Below, piece by piece: positions 18,857-27,981 of a stretch of 47,068 nucleotides of DNA. Location of the stretch: NCBI GenBank assembly GCA_002492415.1, contig DKYK01000004.1:1-47068 (forward strand), given 5' to 3'. The position numbers and the translations under genes are program-made. This DNA comes from Christensenella sp. UBA7102. GTDB taxonomy: Bacteria > Bacillota > Clostridia > Christensenellales > UBA1750. A model generated the notes under the pieces. The model was given only the letters and a program-made list of their open reading frames with translations. It had not been told where the DNA came from and did not search any database. Each line of letters begins with the position of its first letter. Within the stretch, counting starts at the first letter, position 1.

Positions 18857-18916
18857 GATTTGTACAAATTCTTCCCGGATTTGTCCGTTGCTCCTGTCCG
18901 CGTCGCGAAGGATAAT
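18857..18916 (+). promoter_or_regulatory. Promoter of the ABC importer with 21-bp-spaced direct repeat
   Basis: GATTTGTAC (18857-18865) and GATTTGTCC (18878-18886) are direct repeats exactly 21 bases apart, the spacing expected for the two half-sites of an AraC-type dimer. The second repeat ends one base before a weak -35 (TTGCTC, 18888-18893), followed by 17 bases and GATAAT (18911-18916). A weak -35 next to activator sites suits activation by the divergent YesN-type regulator; that pairing is inferred. Confidence 0.6.
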
Positions 18917-18942
18917 GGAGGCATCAAAACGGAGGTGAGCAC

Positions 18943-19899
18943 ATGAGTCGCAACGTCGTTCTCAGGCAGGGCGCAGCGCTTCGGCCGCGCAAGCAAAAGA
19001 CTCTCTGGCAGCGGATCTGGCTCAAGCGCTGGTGTTATCTAATCATACTGCCGGGCATGGCCTACTTTTTGCTGTTCAAGTACGTGCCCATGTACGGCAT
19101 ACAGCTCGCGTTCAAGGACTTTGATATGGTCGCGGGCATTACAGCCAGTCCCTGGGTGGGATGGGAGAATTTCCGCCTGCTGTTCCGGGACCGCGAGTTC
19201 TTTCTGGCGCTGAAGAATACCCTCATCATCTCCTACATGCAGCTGCTGCTGTTTTTTCCCTTTCCCGTCATTCTCTCCATACTCCTCAACGAAGTTCGGC
19301 CGCGGAAATACAAGCGCACCGTGCAGACCATATTGACCTTTCCCCATTTTTTGAGCTGGGTCATCGTGGCGGGCATCATGATGAACATACTGGCCAACAA
19401 CGGCGCAATCAACAATCTGCTGGCCGTGCTGGGCTTTGATAAGTATCAATTCCTGACGGATAAAAAGCTGTTCCGGTATATCCTGATCTTCTCGCTGATG
19501 TGGAAGGAGTCCGGATGGAGCTGCATCCTGTACATCGCCGCCATCACGGGCATCGACCCTTCGCTCTACGAGGCGGCGACCATAGACGGCGCCAACCGCT
19601 GGCATCGCATCCGCCACATCACTTGGCCGGGCATACTGCCGGTGGTCGTCATCACGCTCATCATGCGCGTGGGACACATCATGGACGCGGGTTTTGATCA
19701 GATCATGAACATGTACAACTCCACTGTGCTGGATGTGGCGGACATACTGGATACCTATATTTACCGCATCACCTTCCAGCGCACGCCGAACTTCGGCTTC
19801 TCCACCGCGGTCGGGCTGTTCAAGGGTCTGACCAACTGCATTCTGCTGCTGACCGTAAACGCCTTCTGCAAAAAGCTTACTGGCACCGGCATTCTGTGA
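18943..19899 (+). CDS. ABC sugar importer permease (LplB-type)
   Basis: This is an inner-membrane subunit of a binding-protein-dependent oligosaccharide importer. The 318 residues contain six hydrophobic segments and the permease EAA loop EAATIDGANRWHRIRHITWPGI (about 211-232), which docks the ATPase. The N-terminal WLKRWCYLIILPGMAYFLLFKYVPMYG is typical of the LplB/YteP branch. GGAGGTG precedes the ATG. It is the first gene of a three-gene operon whose ATPase is not encoded nearby; such importers commonly share one MsmX-type ATPase. The substrate is probably a rhamnose-containing saccharide, inferred from the neighbours. Confidence 0.92.
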   Translation: MSRNVVLRQGAALRPRKQKTLWQRIWLKRWCYLIILPGMAYFLLFKYVPMYGIQLAFKDFDMVAGITASPWVGWENFRLLFRDREFFLALKNTLIISYMQLLLFFPFPVILSILLNEVRPRKYKRTVQTILTFPHFLSWVIVAGIMMNILANNGAINNLLAVLGFDKYQFLTDKKLFRYILIFSLMWKESGWSCILYIAAITGIDPSLYEAATIDGANRWHRIRHITWPGILPVVVITLIMRVGHIMDAGFDQIMNMYNSTVLDVADILDTYIYRITFQRTPNFGFSTAVGLFKGLTNCILLLTVNAFCKKLTGTGIL

Positions 19900-19915
19900 C
19901 AAGGGGAGGGATAAT

Positions 19916-20812
19916 ATGTCAACTGCCGCCATGCACAACAAAAAAAGCCGGCTCAACCGCCTGAATGGCGTGGACTGGGGCATCATGATCTTTCTGGCGC
20001 TGTTTGCGCTGATCATACTCTACCCGTTCTACAATTCGATCTGCGTATCCCTGGTATCGCAGGCGGATTATATCAAATCCCGTTTCATGCTCTATCCCAG
20101 AAACGTCACCTTTGAATCCTACTTCGTCGTATTCAAAAACGGCTCCATATTCGACGGCATGAAGGTCACGCTGCTGATCACCATCATCGGCGTACTGTAC
20201 AACATGCTGCTCACTGTCTCTCTTGCCTACGGTTTTTCCAGGGAGTTTCCCGGTAAAAAGCTGTTCATGATGATGATCGTATTCACCATGTACTTCTCCG
20301 GCGGGCTGATCCCCTTCTATCTGCTCATCAAGGACCTGAAGCTGGTGGACAACATCTTCTCCATGGTCCTGCCCAGCGGCGTCTCCATCATGTACATGAC
20401 GGTCATCCGTCAGAACTTTGAGTCGCTGCCCGCAGAGCTGGAAGAGTCCGCCCGGATCGACGGGGCCGGCGATCTGACCATACTGTTCCGGATCCTATTG
20501 CCGCTTTCCGTGCCCATACTGGTAACCTTTGCGCTGTATTACGGCGTGGAGCGCTGGAACGAATGGTACAACGGCATGCTGTTCATCCGCAGCTTTGACA
20601 AGCGGCCGCTTCAGCTGGTGCTGCGCGGCATCATCCAGACGACGGGCCAGGCCATGGTCACAAATGAACTGGAGCAGTACAACATCACGCCCTTTTCCGA
20701 GGGCATCAAGATGGCCTGTGTCGTGGTGACCATGACGCCCATTATGATGGTCTATCCCTTCATTCAGAAATACTTCGTCTCCGGCCTGACCGTGGGCGCG
20801 GTCAAGGGATAA
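19916..20812 (+). CDS. ABC sugar importer permease (YtcP-type)
   Basis: This is the second membrane subunit of the importer, 298 residues with six membrane segments. The EAA-like loop reads ELEESARIDGAGDLTILFRILLPL at about residues 176-200. The long C-terminal segment ending FIQKYFVSGLTVGAVKG is characteristic of this carbohydrate permease family. It begins 16 bases after the first permease gene, with GGGGAGGG ahead of the ATG, and precedes the binding-protein gene by 61 bases. Confidence 0.92.
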   Translation: MSTAAMHNKKSRLNRLNGVDWGIMIFLALFALIILYPFYNSICVSLVSQADYIKSRFMLYPRNVTFESYFVVFKNGSIFDGMKVTLLITIIGVLYNMLLTVSLAYGFSREFPGKKLFMMMIVFTMYFSGGLIPFYLLIKDLKLVDNIFSMVLPSGVSIMYMTVIRQNFESLPAELEESARIDGAGDLTILFRILLPLSVPILVTFALYYGVERWNEWYNGMLFIRSFDKRPLQLVLRGIIQTTGQAMVTNELEQYNITPFSEGIKMACVVVTMTPIMMVYPFIQKYFVSGLTVGAVKG

Positions 20813-20873
20813 CCGTCCATACAACCCCGAAGCGCGCCCAGCGGCGCGTCTCAAAATAAGAGGAGGTAAGACA

Positions 20874-22595
20874 ATGACAAAGCGCCTGTTTGCCCTTGCA
20901 CTGGTTCTGTGCATGCTCCTTGCCTGTACGGCATGCTCCGCGCCGGCCGCCACACCCGCTGATCCGCCGCAGAGCGACAGTCCTGCCGACGCGCCCGCGC
21001 AGGATGCGCCCGACGCGTCTGATCCCTTTGCCGAGCACGTCACCTTTACCATGAATACCACCTCCGACCCGCCTGCAGCCGACGACGCGCTGTGGCAGTA
21101 CTATACCGATCAGTTCAACTTTGACGTGGAGTGGATCCCGCTGCAATACTCGGAGCGCTTTGACAAGCTGCGCATCTGGATTGCGACCGACGATCTGCCC
21201 GACGTGGTCTGGATCGGCCTGAACGACGTGATCTACACCGAGTACATCACCTGGATGAAGACGGGTTTGTTCGCGGAGATCCCTGATCTGAACGACTATC
21301 CCAACATCAAGGCCATGTACGATCAGGAGACCATGCTGGGCGACGAGCTGTGCACCTTTGGCGGCAAGCTGATGAGCCTGCCGGCGATGCGCGACTCCGC
21401 CTCCTACGATTTCATGATCAATATGGGCTTCGGCTACCGCGCAGACTGGGCGGAAAAGCTGGGCATGCGCAAGGAAAACGACATCTACACCTGGGATGAG
21501 TTCATGGATCTGATGCAGGCCTTCATCGAGCAGGATCCCGGTGGAAACGGCGCGGGCAACACCTACGGCCTGGCCACCCGCATGGGCTATTTCCCCGACA
21601 TCCTGGGCATCTGGCAGACCAACCCCACGCCCTGGACCTTTGAAGAGCCCGGGTATGTGGAAATGGACGGCAAGTACGTCTGGTACCCCGCCACGGATGC
21701 GTACATCGAAGGACTCAAGCTCGTCAAGGATCTCTACGACCGCGGCATCATCTGGCCCGACAATGTGATTGACTCCTCCGAAACCCTCTACCGTGAGCTG
21801 TATTATGCTGGACAGATGGGCGCGATGGGCCAGAACAACTCCCTGTCCTGGGTCTCCACCGTGCGCGACGAGGTGCTCAAGGTGGACCCCTCGCTGGATC
21901 GTGAAAAGGTCTACGTCATCGCCAAGGTGGGCAAACCGGGACAGGACGGCAGCTTCTACCAGCACGCCGTGGCCTCCTACTGGTCCTGCGTCGCTTTCTC
22001 ACTGCGCGCTACGGATGCGCAGAAGGCCCGTTTCCTGGCCACCCAGGACTGGAACCTGACTCAGGAAGGCAAAAACCTGGCACTCTACGGCCTGGAAGGT
22101 AAAGATTTTACCGTGGACGCCGATGGAAACATTCAGCTCAACTGGACAAAGAACGATAGCGATACCTATGTCGATCCCTACAAGTTCCGCGAATACTACA
22201 GCCGTCTGACCGTCAACGACAACGCCGCCAACTTCACCAACGTAGCAAAGAACCAGACCGACGTTGAGCACGTCAAGGCCGCAATGGACTGGAGCCAGGC
22301 GAATATTGCCGATCAGATCAAGGTACTGGACTACGTGCAGACCTACACCACCACGCCCAACAAGGACAAGCTGGGCACCTTCACCGCCCAGACCAAGGCA
22401 AAGGCCATCGACCTGATCGCCAACTCCACCTACGACGCCATCGAGGGCGAGTGGCGCGCCTGGATCGCGGAGATGATGCCGCAGGTACAGCCGGTGCTCG
22501 ACGACCTAAACGCCTACGAATACATCCCCACCGATCCTGCCGAAATGATGGATTGGGTGCGCGCAGGCGGCCTGGCCGCAATGTCCGCCGACTAA
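20874..22595 (+). CDS. Extracellular sugar-binding lipoprotein (LplA-type)
   Basis: This is the binding subunit of the importer, anchored outside by lipid. The signal peptide ends in lipobox LLAC (Cys18), followed by a Pro/Ala/Asp linker and a family-1-like solute-binding domain to residue 573. The length of 573 residues suits the large LplA branch that works with LplB/YtcP permeases. The acidic, aromatic-rich mature part (many W and Y) fits carbohydrate stacking. AGAGGAGG precedes the ATG. The operon ends at the terminator at 22624-22661. Confidence 0.92.
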   Translation: MTKRLFALALVLCMLLACTACSAPAATPADPPQSDSPADAPAQDAPDASDPFAEHVTFTMNTTSDPPAADDALWQYYTDQFNFDVEWIPLQYSERFDKLRIWIATDDLPDVVWIGLNDVIYTEYITWMKTGLFAEIPDLNDYPNIKAMYDQETMLGDELCTFGGKLMSLPAMRDSASYDFMINMGFGYRADWAEKLGMRKENDIYTWDEFMDLMQAFIEQDPGGNGAGNTYGLATRMGYFPDILGIWQTNPTPWTFEEPGYVEMDGKYVWYPATDAYIEGLKLVKDLYDRGIIWPDNVIDSSETLYRELYYAGQMGAMGQNNSLSWVSTVRDEVLKVDPSLDREKVYVIAKVGKPGQDGSFYQHAVASYWSCVAFSLRATDAQKARFLATQDWNLTQEGKNLALYGLEGKDFTVDADGNIQLNWTKNDSDTYVDPYKFREYYSRLTVNDNAANFTNVAKNQTDVEHVKAAMDWSQANIADQIKVLDYVQTYTTTPNKDKLGTFTAQTKAKAIDLIANSTYDAIEGEWRAWIAEMMPQVQPVLDDLNAYEYIPTDPAEMMDWVRAGGLAAMSAD

Positions 22596-22623
22596 ACTGC
22601 AAATACCGTTCCTCCTGAAGTGC

Positions 22624-22661
22624 AAAAGCCGTATCCGACGAAATCATCGGGTACGGCTTTT
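22624..22661. terminator. Bidirectional terminator between the importer and rhamnoside operons
   Basis: AAAAGCCGTA pairs with TACGGCTTTT, extended inward by TCCGA/TCGG after a small mismatch. The A and T flanks suit both convergent transcripts. Confidence 0.85.
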
Positions 22662-22678
22662 GTCTATTTGCTCTGTAA

Positions 22679-23473
22679 TTATGGCGCTTCAACATAGCCC
22701 GCAAGGCACAACCTCTTGACAGAATCACGCAGCGCGGAGGGCGTTTTGACCTCCACCACAGCACGGGCGTTGTGCGTACCGGCAAGGGCGATCTTTTCCC
22801 GCCAATCCAGTTCGCCCTCGCCCAGGGGGAGGTGGTTTTTGCGGCCAGCGGCGTCGTGCAGGTGCATGTGGGTCAGGCGATCCATGTGCGCGGCGTAGAA
22901 GGGCGCGTCGATGTAACCTGCGCCGTGCATGTGCCCCACGTCCAGCGTCAGACCAAAGCGCGGGCTTTTCAGCAAGCGCTCGATGCCGCGTTGGGCAAAG
23001 GGAGCGAACCCATCGGTGTTTTCAATGCAGACACGGGTATCCGGCGCGCAATAGGCGTCCACAAGCGCGCGAAAGGCATCCAGCGCATCGAAAAACGCGG
23101 GGACATTTTGCTCATAGAGCCAGAGTTTGCCGTCGGGAAGCGTGAAATAGACGCCGGAACTCAGGTGCAGGTTGAGTATGGGAATGGGCAGTTCGCTCGC
23201 CAGTTCCAGCGCGCGGCGCAGCGTCTCCAAGTACGCCCCGCGCACCAGCGGGTTGAAGTCGCACACATCCATGCGCTCGTCCAGGTGAAGCGTAAAATAG
23301 ATGTCATACCGCGCCATCAGCCGACGCAGCAACGCACGGTCGATGTGTTGAACGTCCGCGTACTCGGGTAGGTTCATGTTCAGCTCTACGAACTGCAGGC
23401 CCAGCCGCGCGCACAGCGCGGCGTTCTCCTCCGGGCCATTCAGTTCCACGAGCGTAGGCATACCAAAGTCCAT
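22679..23473 (-). CDS. Sugar phosphate isomerase/epimerase-like TIM barrel protein
   Basis: This 264-residue cytoplasmic protein belongs to the xylose-isomerase-like/AP-endonuclease-2 TIM barrel family. Metal-binding-type residues sit at strand ends: NLHLSSG, CIENTDGF, LTLDVGHMHG, THMHLHDAAG and a final VVEVKT. It is the last gene of the rhamnoside operon, 19 bases after a related gene. Members act as sugar or sugar-acid isomerases and epimerases, so it could rearrange the sugar attached to rhamnose, but the substrate cannot be told from sequence. The ATG at 23473 has a GAGAGGA site about 8 bases ahead. Confidence 0.82.
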   Translation of the reverse strand: MDFGMPTLVELNGPEENAALCARLGLQFVELNMNLPEYADVQHIDRALLRRLMARYDIYFTLHLDERMDVCDFNPLVRGAYLETLRRALELASELPIPILNLHLSSGVYFTLPDGKLWLYEQNVPAFFDALDAFRALVDAYCAPDTRVCIENTDGFAPFAQRGIERLLKSPRFGLTLDVGHMHGAGYIDAPFYAAHMDRLTHMHLHDAAGRKNHLPLGEGELDWREKIALAGTHNARAVVEVKTPSALRDSVKRLCLAGYVEAP

Positions 23474-23492
23474 CTCCCATTCCTCTCTGCGC

Positions 23493-24299
23493 TCACAACG
23501 CCTTCATGTAGTCGATGAACGCGGGGAAGGCGACCTCCGGCTCCGCAAGCTGCGGCACCCACTTCTTTTCCCACTCAAAGGAATAGTATCCATCATAGCC
23601 ATCGCGCTGCAGCTGCGCGAGAATGGCCTTGACCGGGATATCGCCCTTGCCCATCAGGCACAGCTCAAACGCGCCGCCTGGCTTGCGAATGTAGTCCTTG
23701 ACGTGCACGTGGCGCACATAGGGGCGAATGACTTTGTAGAAGGGCATAAAGTCGTCGCCGCAGGTCTTGTCGCTGTGCTCGATGTCCCACAGGATGCCGA
23801 AAGCAGGGGTATCCGCCATTTCGTCCACCACCAGGCGAAGGGCCTGGGTGGAATTGAAATCGCCGTGGATCTCCAGATTCACGCCCACACCCTGCTGCTC
23901 GCCGTGGGCGCAGACGGCCTTGAGCCCGGTGCAGACGGTATGCGCCGTCTCCGCCATGCGGGACTTGTCAGGAATGTCGTTGCCGAACACGCGAATGGAC
24001 GGAATGCCCATGCGCGCGCAGACGTCGATGGCGCGCTTTGCACAGGCGATATTCTCCTCCAGCGCGGCGGGGTCATGGAACTTGCATGAAGTGCCAAAAC
24101 CCACGATCTTTAAGCCATATTGCTCCAGCAGCGCCTTGGTTTCCCGCTCGCGCGCCGGGGTGAATCGATCGATGCGGTCGGCCTCCATCTCACCGTCGAT
24201 GCCGCGCACCTCGATGTCTGCGCCCAGCGCACTGTATTCCTTCAGTATCCGCATGAAATCCCAATCCGGACAGCCCAAGGTGGATATAGCCAGTTTCAC
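23493..24299 (-). CDS. Sugar phosphate isomerase/epimerase-like TIM barrel protein
   Basis: This 268-residue protein is of the same TIM barrel family, with the N-terminal strand KLAISTLGCPDWDF and metal-site segments VNLEIHGDF, GILWDIEHSD, HVHVKDY and YSFEWEKKW. It is clearly related to the N-terminal domain of the fusion protein at 35621-38152, which begins KLAFSTVGCPDF. The start is GTG at 24299 with GAGGAGG ahead. It lies 14 bases after the rhamnosidase gene in the rhamnoside operon. A sugar isomerase/epimerase role is likely; the substrate is open. Confidence 0.85.
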   Translation of the reverse strand: MKLAISTLGCPDWDFMRILKEYSALGADIEVRGIDGEMEADRIDRFTPARERETKALLEQYGLKIVGFGTSCKFHDPAALEENIACAKRAIDVCARMGIPSIRVFGNDIPDKSRMAETAHTVCTGLKAVCAHGEQQGVGVNLEIHGDFNSTQALRLVVDEMADTPAFGILWDIEHSDKTCGDDFMPFYKVIRPYVRHVHVKDYIRKPGGAFELCLMGKGDIPVKAILAQLQRDGYDGYYSFEWEKKWVPQLAEPEVAFPAFIDYMKAL

Positions 24300-24312
24300 G
24301 GATAATTCCTCC

Positions 24313-26628
24313 TCAAATGCTCAGCTCGCCGTGCTCGGCGCGATAGGTGTTTCCGTTGGCCTCCACGGTCAGCGGAACGTCCGGGCCGTTGACCGTGACG
24401 TGCATTGCGCCGTCGCGCAGTTCCCAGGAAACCTTGACCTCGCCCTTGGCCGTGGGTACGGTGCCGCTCATGCGGTCGATGCCAATGGCGTGCGGGCGCA
24501 CCGCAATGGCTTCCCAGCCAGGTGCGGCGGGCTGCACGCCCAGCAGCATGCGCGGGTACTCATACAGCGGCAGCGCGCTCCAGGCGTGGCAGTCGCTGCG
24601 GGTATCGCCGGGCTTTTCGGGCACGGTGGTCAGGTGGCGGTCCAGCATGGAGAAATACTGCCGCCACACATTCTCCGTCAACGCGTACAGATCGGCCTTG
24701 TCCAGCGCGCGGAAGAGCGTGTATTGCCAAGGGAAGGTGCAGGGAAGCACATCGTCATCCTGCATTGCACGACGCAGCGCGGTGCGCGCCGCGTCTCCCG
24801 TCAATGCCCCGCACAGCACCGCGAGCGCCTGGCTGTGCTGGCTGTACTGATCAAAGTTCGGACCCTCGCGCAGCAGGCCGCGCTGTGCATTGTAGCACAG
24901 TTTCACCACAAGGCGGCCGATCTCATCGGCGCGGGCGTCATAGTCCCGTGCATCGGCTTCCCTGCCGATGGCGCGCATCAGGCGGGCGGCCGTGCGCAGA
25001 CCCAGCGCGTAGGTCAGGTTGTGCAGCGCCGCAGGGCCGTGGAAGGTGGCGTCGGGCACGCCGGCTCTGCCGTTCCACTCCTCCACCCAGTCGCCGAACT
25101 CCCAGTACCCCAGGTTTTCCACCAGTCCGGTGCTGCCCTTGTGGCGGTCAAAGTACTCCAGCACGCCGTCCATCGTGGGACGGTAGAAGCGGATGTGGGA
25201 TGCGTCGCCCGTCTGGATATAGTGCTCCTCCAGCATGTAGATCCAGTAGATGGCAAAGTCCGGAATGACCTGCGTGTGCGTGCAGGGATACCGCGACTGC
25301 AGGATACCGTCGGGCAGGCGCGAGCAATGATAGTCCCACAACACGTTCTCCGCCATGCGCGTATCGCCCGAGATGGCATAGGTGAACTGCATTTGCAGAC
25401 GGGTATCCAGCGTATACTGCAGCTGTTCGTAGTAGGGGCAGTCCTCATGCGTCTCGTGCATGCAGCTGCGCAGCGTGCGCACAGAGATATCCCACAGCTG
25501 CGCCATGCGATCATCCGGGAAGTTCAGCTGCGCGGTCACATCCAGCGGATAGCGGGTGATGGTAAAATCCGGCATGTGCAGCGTCACATCTTCTTCCCCT
25601 GCTGTGACCTCTAGGCGCACAAACCGAAAGGCGCGCCACCAAAAGTTCTCAAACGTGCTCTCCTGCCGCGATGTGTAGTACAGGTCAAACTGGCCGGTGA
25701 TTCTGCCGCGCTCGCGGTCGTCGCGCACCATGGGGCCGGAATGCTCGCCTTCCGCCCTGGGGAAATAGCGCTCCGCGCTGATGAGCTTGATGCAGCCGCC
25801 CTCACCCCTGGCGCGCAAGCGGAGAAAGCCGGTCTGCAGCACGCCCGCATCCAATTCCACCGCGCGCGTCTGCCCGGCAGGGACCGTGGCCACGCCGTCT
25901 TCGTCGAACGCAAAGCCGCCTTCACCCTCGATGTTGGGCAGCGCGCGGACGAACGCGCCCGGCTTCTCCTCCATATTGGGGATGGCGCGCGCCTTGAGCT
26001 GCAATGCGGAAAACTCTCCGTAGTCATTGATGCCCGTGCCCATCGCGCGTTCCGCAGGCGGCCAACCCAACGGCTTATTTTCCCTCCACGCGGGGCAGCG
26101 ATCGGAGAAAAACTTCTCGGTTCCGCCCACGTAGAATGCCTCAGTGGTATCCAGCGCAAAGGAATCGTCGGGCGCCGCCGTCCACTTCGCATCGCCCGTG
26201 GACAGGGACAGCGCTGCGCCGTCTGGGAGCACTGCTTCTCCCTGGCACAAGAATACCGGTCCCACCTCGGAGACATAGACCGACAGCGCGGCGTTCTCCT
26301 TGGTATGGGTGCGCTCATAGGCATAGGAGACGACGCGCGCGGTTAGATAGTTCAAGCCGCGCGCCAGGTAAGGCGCCAGGTCCACCGTTTCATAATAGCG
26401 GTTCCACCGATCGCCCTTGCGCGGGCCGCTGACGACGGAAACGCCGTTGACATAGAAGCGGTAGCGGTCAGCGGCACACAGACGCACCTGCGCCTGCTCC
26501 GGCGCCTGCGGCAAATCGAGTTCCAGGCGGAACAGCGCGGCCTGCAGATGATCCCTCGCCCCTGCGCCCAGGCCCGCGGGATGCACAAACACGGCATTTT
26601 TCAGTTCGTTGGACATTTCTGTGAGCAT
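24313..26628 (-). CDS. GH78-type alpha-L-rhamnosidase
   Basis: This enzyme releases L-rhamnose from rhamnosides by inverting hydrolysis. The 771 residues fit GH78: an N-terminal beta-sandwich with the rhamnosidase-type segment RLCAADRYRFYVNGVSV, then an (alpha/alpha)6 barrel (from about residue 385) containing HEDCPYYEQLQY, where acidic catalytic residues are expected, and WSALPLYEYPRMLLGVQP, then a C-terminal beta domain. There is no signal peptide, so hydrolysis should occur inside the cell after import by the ABC system. It follows rhaA by 87 bases. GGGGAG precedes the ATG at 26628; a second in-frame ATG follows four codons later. Confidence 0.87.
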   Translation of the reverse strand: MLTEMSNELKNAVFVHPAGLGAGARDHLQAALFRLELDLPQAPEQAQVRLCAADRYRFYVNGVSVVSGPRKGDRWNRYYETVDLAPYLARGLNYLTARVVSYAYERTHTKENAALSVYVSEVGPVFLCQGEAVLPDGAALSLSTGDAKWTAAPDDSFALDTTEAFYVGGTEKFFSDRCPAWRENKPLGWPPAERAMGTGINDYGEFSALQLKARAIPNMEEKPGAFVRALPNIEGEGGFAFDEDGVATVPAGQTRAVELDAGVLQTGFLRLRARGEGGCIKLISAERYFPRAEGEHSGPMVRDDRERGRITGQFDLYYTSRQESTFENFWWRAFRFVRLEVTAGEEDVTLHMPDFTITRYPLDVTAQLNFPDDRMAQLWDISVRTLRSCMHETHEDCPYYEQLQYTLDTRLQMQFTYAISGDTRMAENVLWDYHCSRLPDGILQSRYPCTHTQVIPDFAIYWIYMLEEHYIQTGDASHIRFYRPTMDGVLEYFDRHKGSTGLVENLGYWEFGDWVEEWNGRAGVPDATFHGPAALHNLTYALGLRTAARLMRAIGREADARDYDARADEIGRLVVKLCYNAQRGLLREGPNFDQYSQHSQALAVLCGALTGDAARTALRRAMQDDDVLPCTFPWQYTLFRALDKADLYALTENVWRQYFSMLDRHLTTVPEKPGDTRSDCHAWSALPLYEYPRMLLGVQPAAPGWEAIAVRPHAIGIDRMSGTVPTAKGEVKVSWELRDGAMHVTVNGPDVPLTVEANGNTYRAEHGELSI

Positions 26629-26661
26629 AATGATCTCCCCTGCTTTCTCTCTATTTACAAT

Positions 26662-26700
26662 TGCCCCCGAAGCCTGTCGGAAGGACGGGGTTCGGGGGCA
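26662..26700 (-). terminator. Hairpin between rhaA and the rhamnosidase gene
   Basis: TGCCCCCGAA (26662-26671) and TTCGGGGGCA (26691-26700) form a 10-bp stem. On the minus strand no T run follows, so it may protect mRNA or dampen read-through rather than fully terminate. Confidence 0.45.
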
Positions 26701-26715
26701 TTAAAACGGTGCTTT

Positions 26716-27960
26716 TTACGCGCGTTTGGACAGCACATCCTTTTCGTACTGCATGACCTGCGCAAACCAACTCTCGTCGGCCGGCACGCCCTGTGTCTGG
26801 CAGTAATGCGCCCAGATCTCGCCAAAGGGGTAGGATTTCATTTCTTCCTGCTGCATCAGCAGTTCGGTAAAGCACCCTTCCTCCTGCAGCCGTTTCAGGC
26901 GCGCATGCGGCATGAGCAGCGCCTGCAGCAGCGCTTTTTGCATGTTGCGGGTACCGATGACCCACGCGGCGACGCGGTTGATGGAGGCGTCAAAGTAATC
27001 CAGGCCGATGAGCACCTTGTCCATCGCGTCGTTGCGTACAATTTCCCTGGCGATCTCCTGCAGTTCGTCGTCCAGGCGCACCACATGGTCGCTGTCCCAG
27101 CGCACCGGGCGGGTGACGTGCAGCGGCAGCTTGTCAAAGAAAGCGAGCAGCGAACTCATCTTGTCGCTGACCATCTCGGTGGGATGGTAATGGCCGTTGT
27201 CCAGCAGATTGTAGACGCCGGGATGCCTGGCGGCATAGGCCATGTAGAACTCGCCGGAGCCCACGGTATAGGCCTCCAGTCCGATGCCGAACACCTTGCT
27301 CTCCACGCAGTCGATGACACCGTCCAGCTTCTCAGCAAAAATACGGTCCAGCGAATCCATGAGCCGCAGGCGCGGGCCGAGGCGGTCGGCGGGCACGTCC
27401 TTGTAGCCGTCGGGAATCCAGACGTTGTTGAGCACGGGCTGGCCGAGTTTTTCGGCGATATAGGCCGCGATGCGGCGGGACTGGATCCCGTGGCGCACCC
27501 AGAACATGCGGATTTCTTCATTGGGGTGAGAGAGTGTCAGGCCGTCGGCCGCGAGGGGATGCGAGAAAAAGGTAGGGTTAAAGTCGATGCCCAGGTCGTT
27601 TTTCTTTGCAAACTCGATCCACGCGTCAAAATGGCGGCCCTCCAGCCGGTCACGATCCACCTTCTCGCCGCCCGTCACGGCGTAGCTTGCGTGCAGATTG
27701 ATGCGCTTCTTGCCGGGGATAAGGCTGATGGCCTTTTCAAAGTCCGCCATCAGCTCCTGGGGCGTGCGGGCCTTGCCGGGGTAGTTGCCGGTGGCCTGTA
27801 TGCCGCCCGACAGCGCCTGACCTATGTTTTCAAAGCCACCCACGTCGTCGCCCTGCCAGCAATGAATGGAGATGGCCTTGTTCGCCAGCGCGGCCAGCGC
27901 GGCGTCCACGTTCACACCCAGCGCCTCGTAGCGCGCCTTTGCCTGTTCGTATGCGTTCAT
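26716..27960 (-). CDS. rhaA: L-rhamnose isomerase
   Basis: RhaA converts L-rhamnose to L-rhamnulose in the cytoplasm, the first step of rhamnose catabolism, using divalent metal. At 414 residues it has the usual length. Recognisable family segments include ISIHCWQGDDVGGFE (near 30), INLHASYAVTG, GIDFNPTFFSHP, VLNNVWIPDGYKDVPADR and LLDNGHYHPTEMVSDK, and the C-terminal GTRNMQKALL. The ATG at 27960 has AGGAGG upstream. It is the first gene of the operon rhaA-rhamnosidase-isomerase-isomerase. Rhamnulokinase and rhamnulose-phosphate aldolase are not in the window. A TATAAT and a cre-like site lie upstream. Confidence 0.95.
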   Translation of the reverse strand: MNAYEQAKARYEALGVNVDAALAALANKAISIHCWQGDDVGGFENIGQALSGGIQATGNYPGKARTPQELMADFEKAISLIPGKKRINLHASYAVTGGEKVDRDRLEGRHFDAWIEFAKKNDLGIDFNPTFFSHPLAADGLTLSHPNEEIRMFWVRHGIQSRRIAAYIAEKLGQPVLNNVWIPDGYKDVPADRLGPRLRLMDSLDRIFAEKLDGVIDCVESKVFGIGLEAYTVGSGEFYMAYAARHPGVYNLLDNGHYHPTEMVSDKMSSLLAFFDKLPLHVTRPVRWDSDHVVRLDDELQEIAREIVRNDAMDKVLIGLDYFDASINRVAAWVIGTRNMQKALLQALLMPHARLKRLQEEGCFTELLMQQEEMKSYPFGEIWAHYCQTQGVPADESWFAQVMQYEKDVLSKRA

Positions 27961-27981
27961 AAGCGTTTTGACCTCCTGATA

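Noticed and set aside
23767..25614. Plus-strand open frame across the isomerase and rhamnosidase genes
   Set aside because: It spans two real minus-strand genes and their junction, and the translation is low-complexity.
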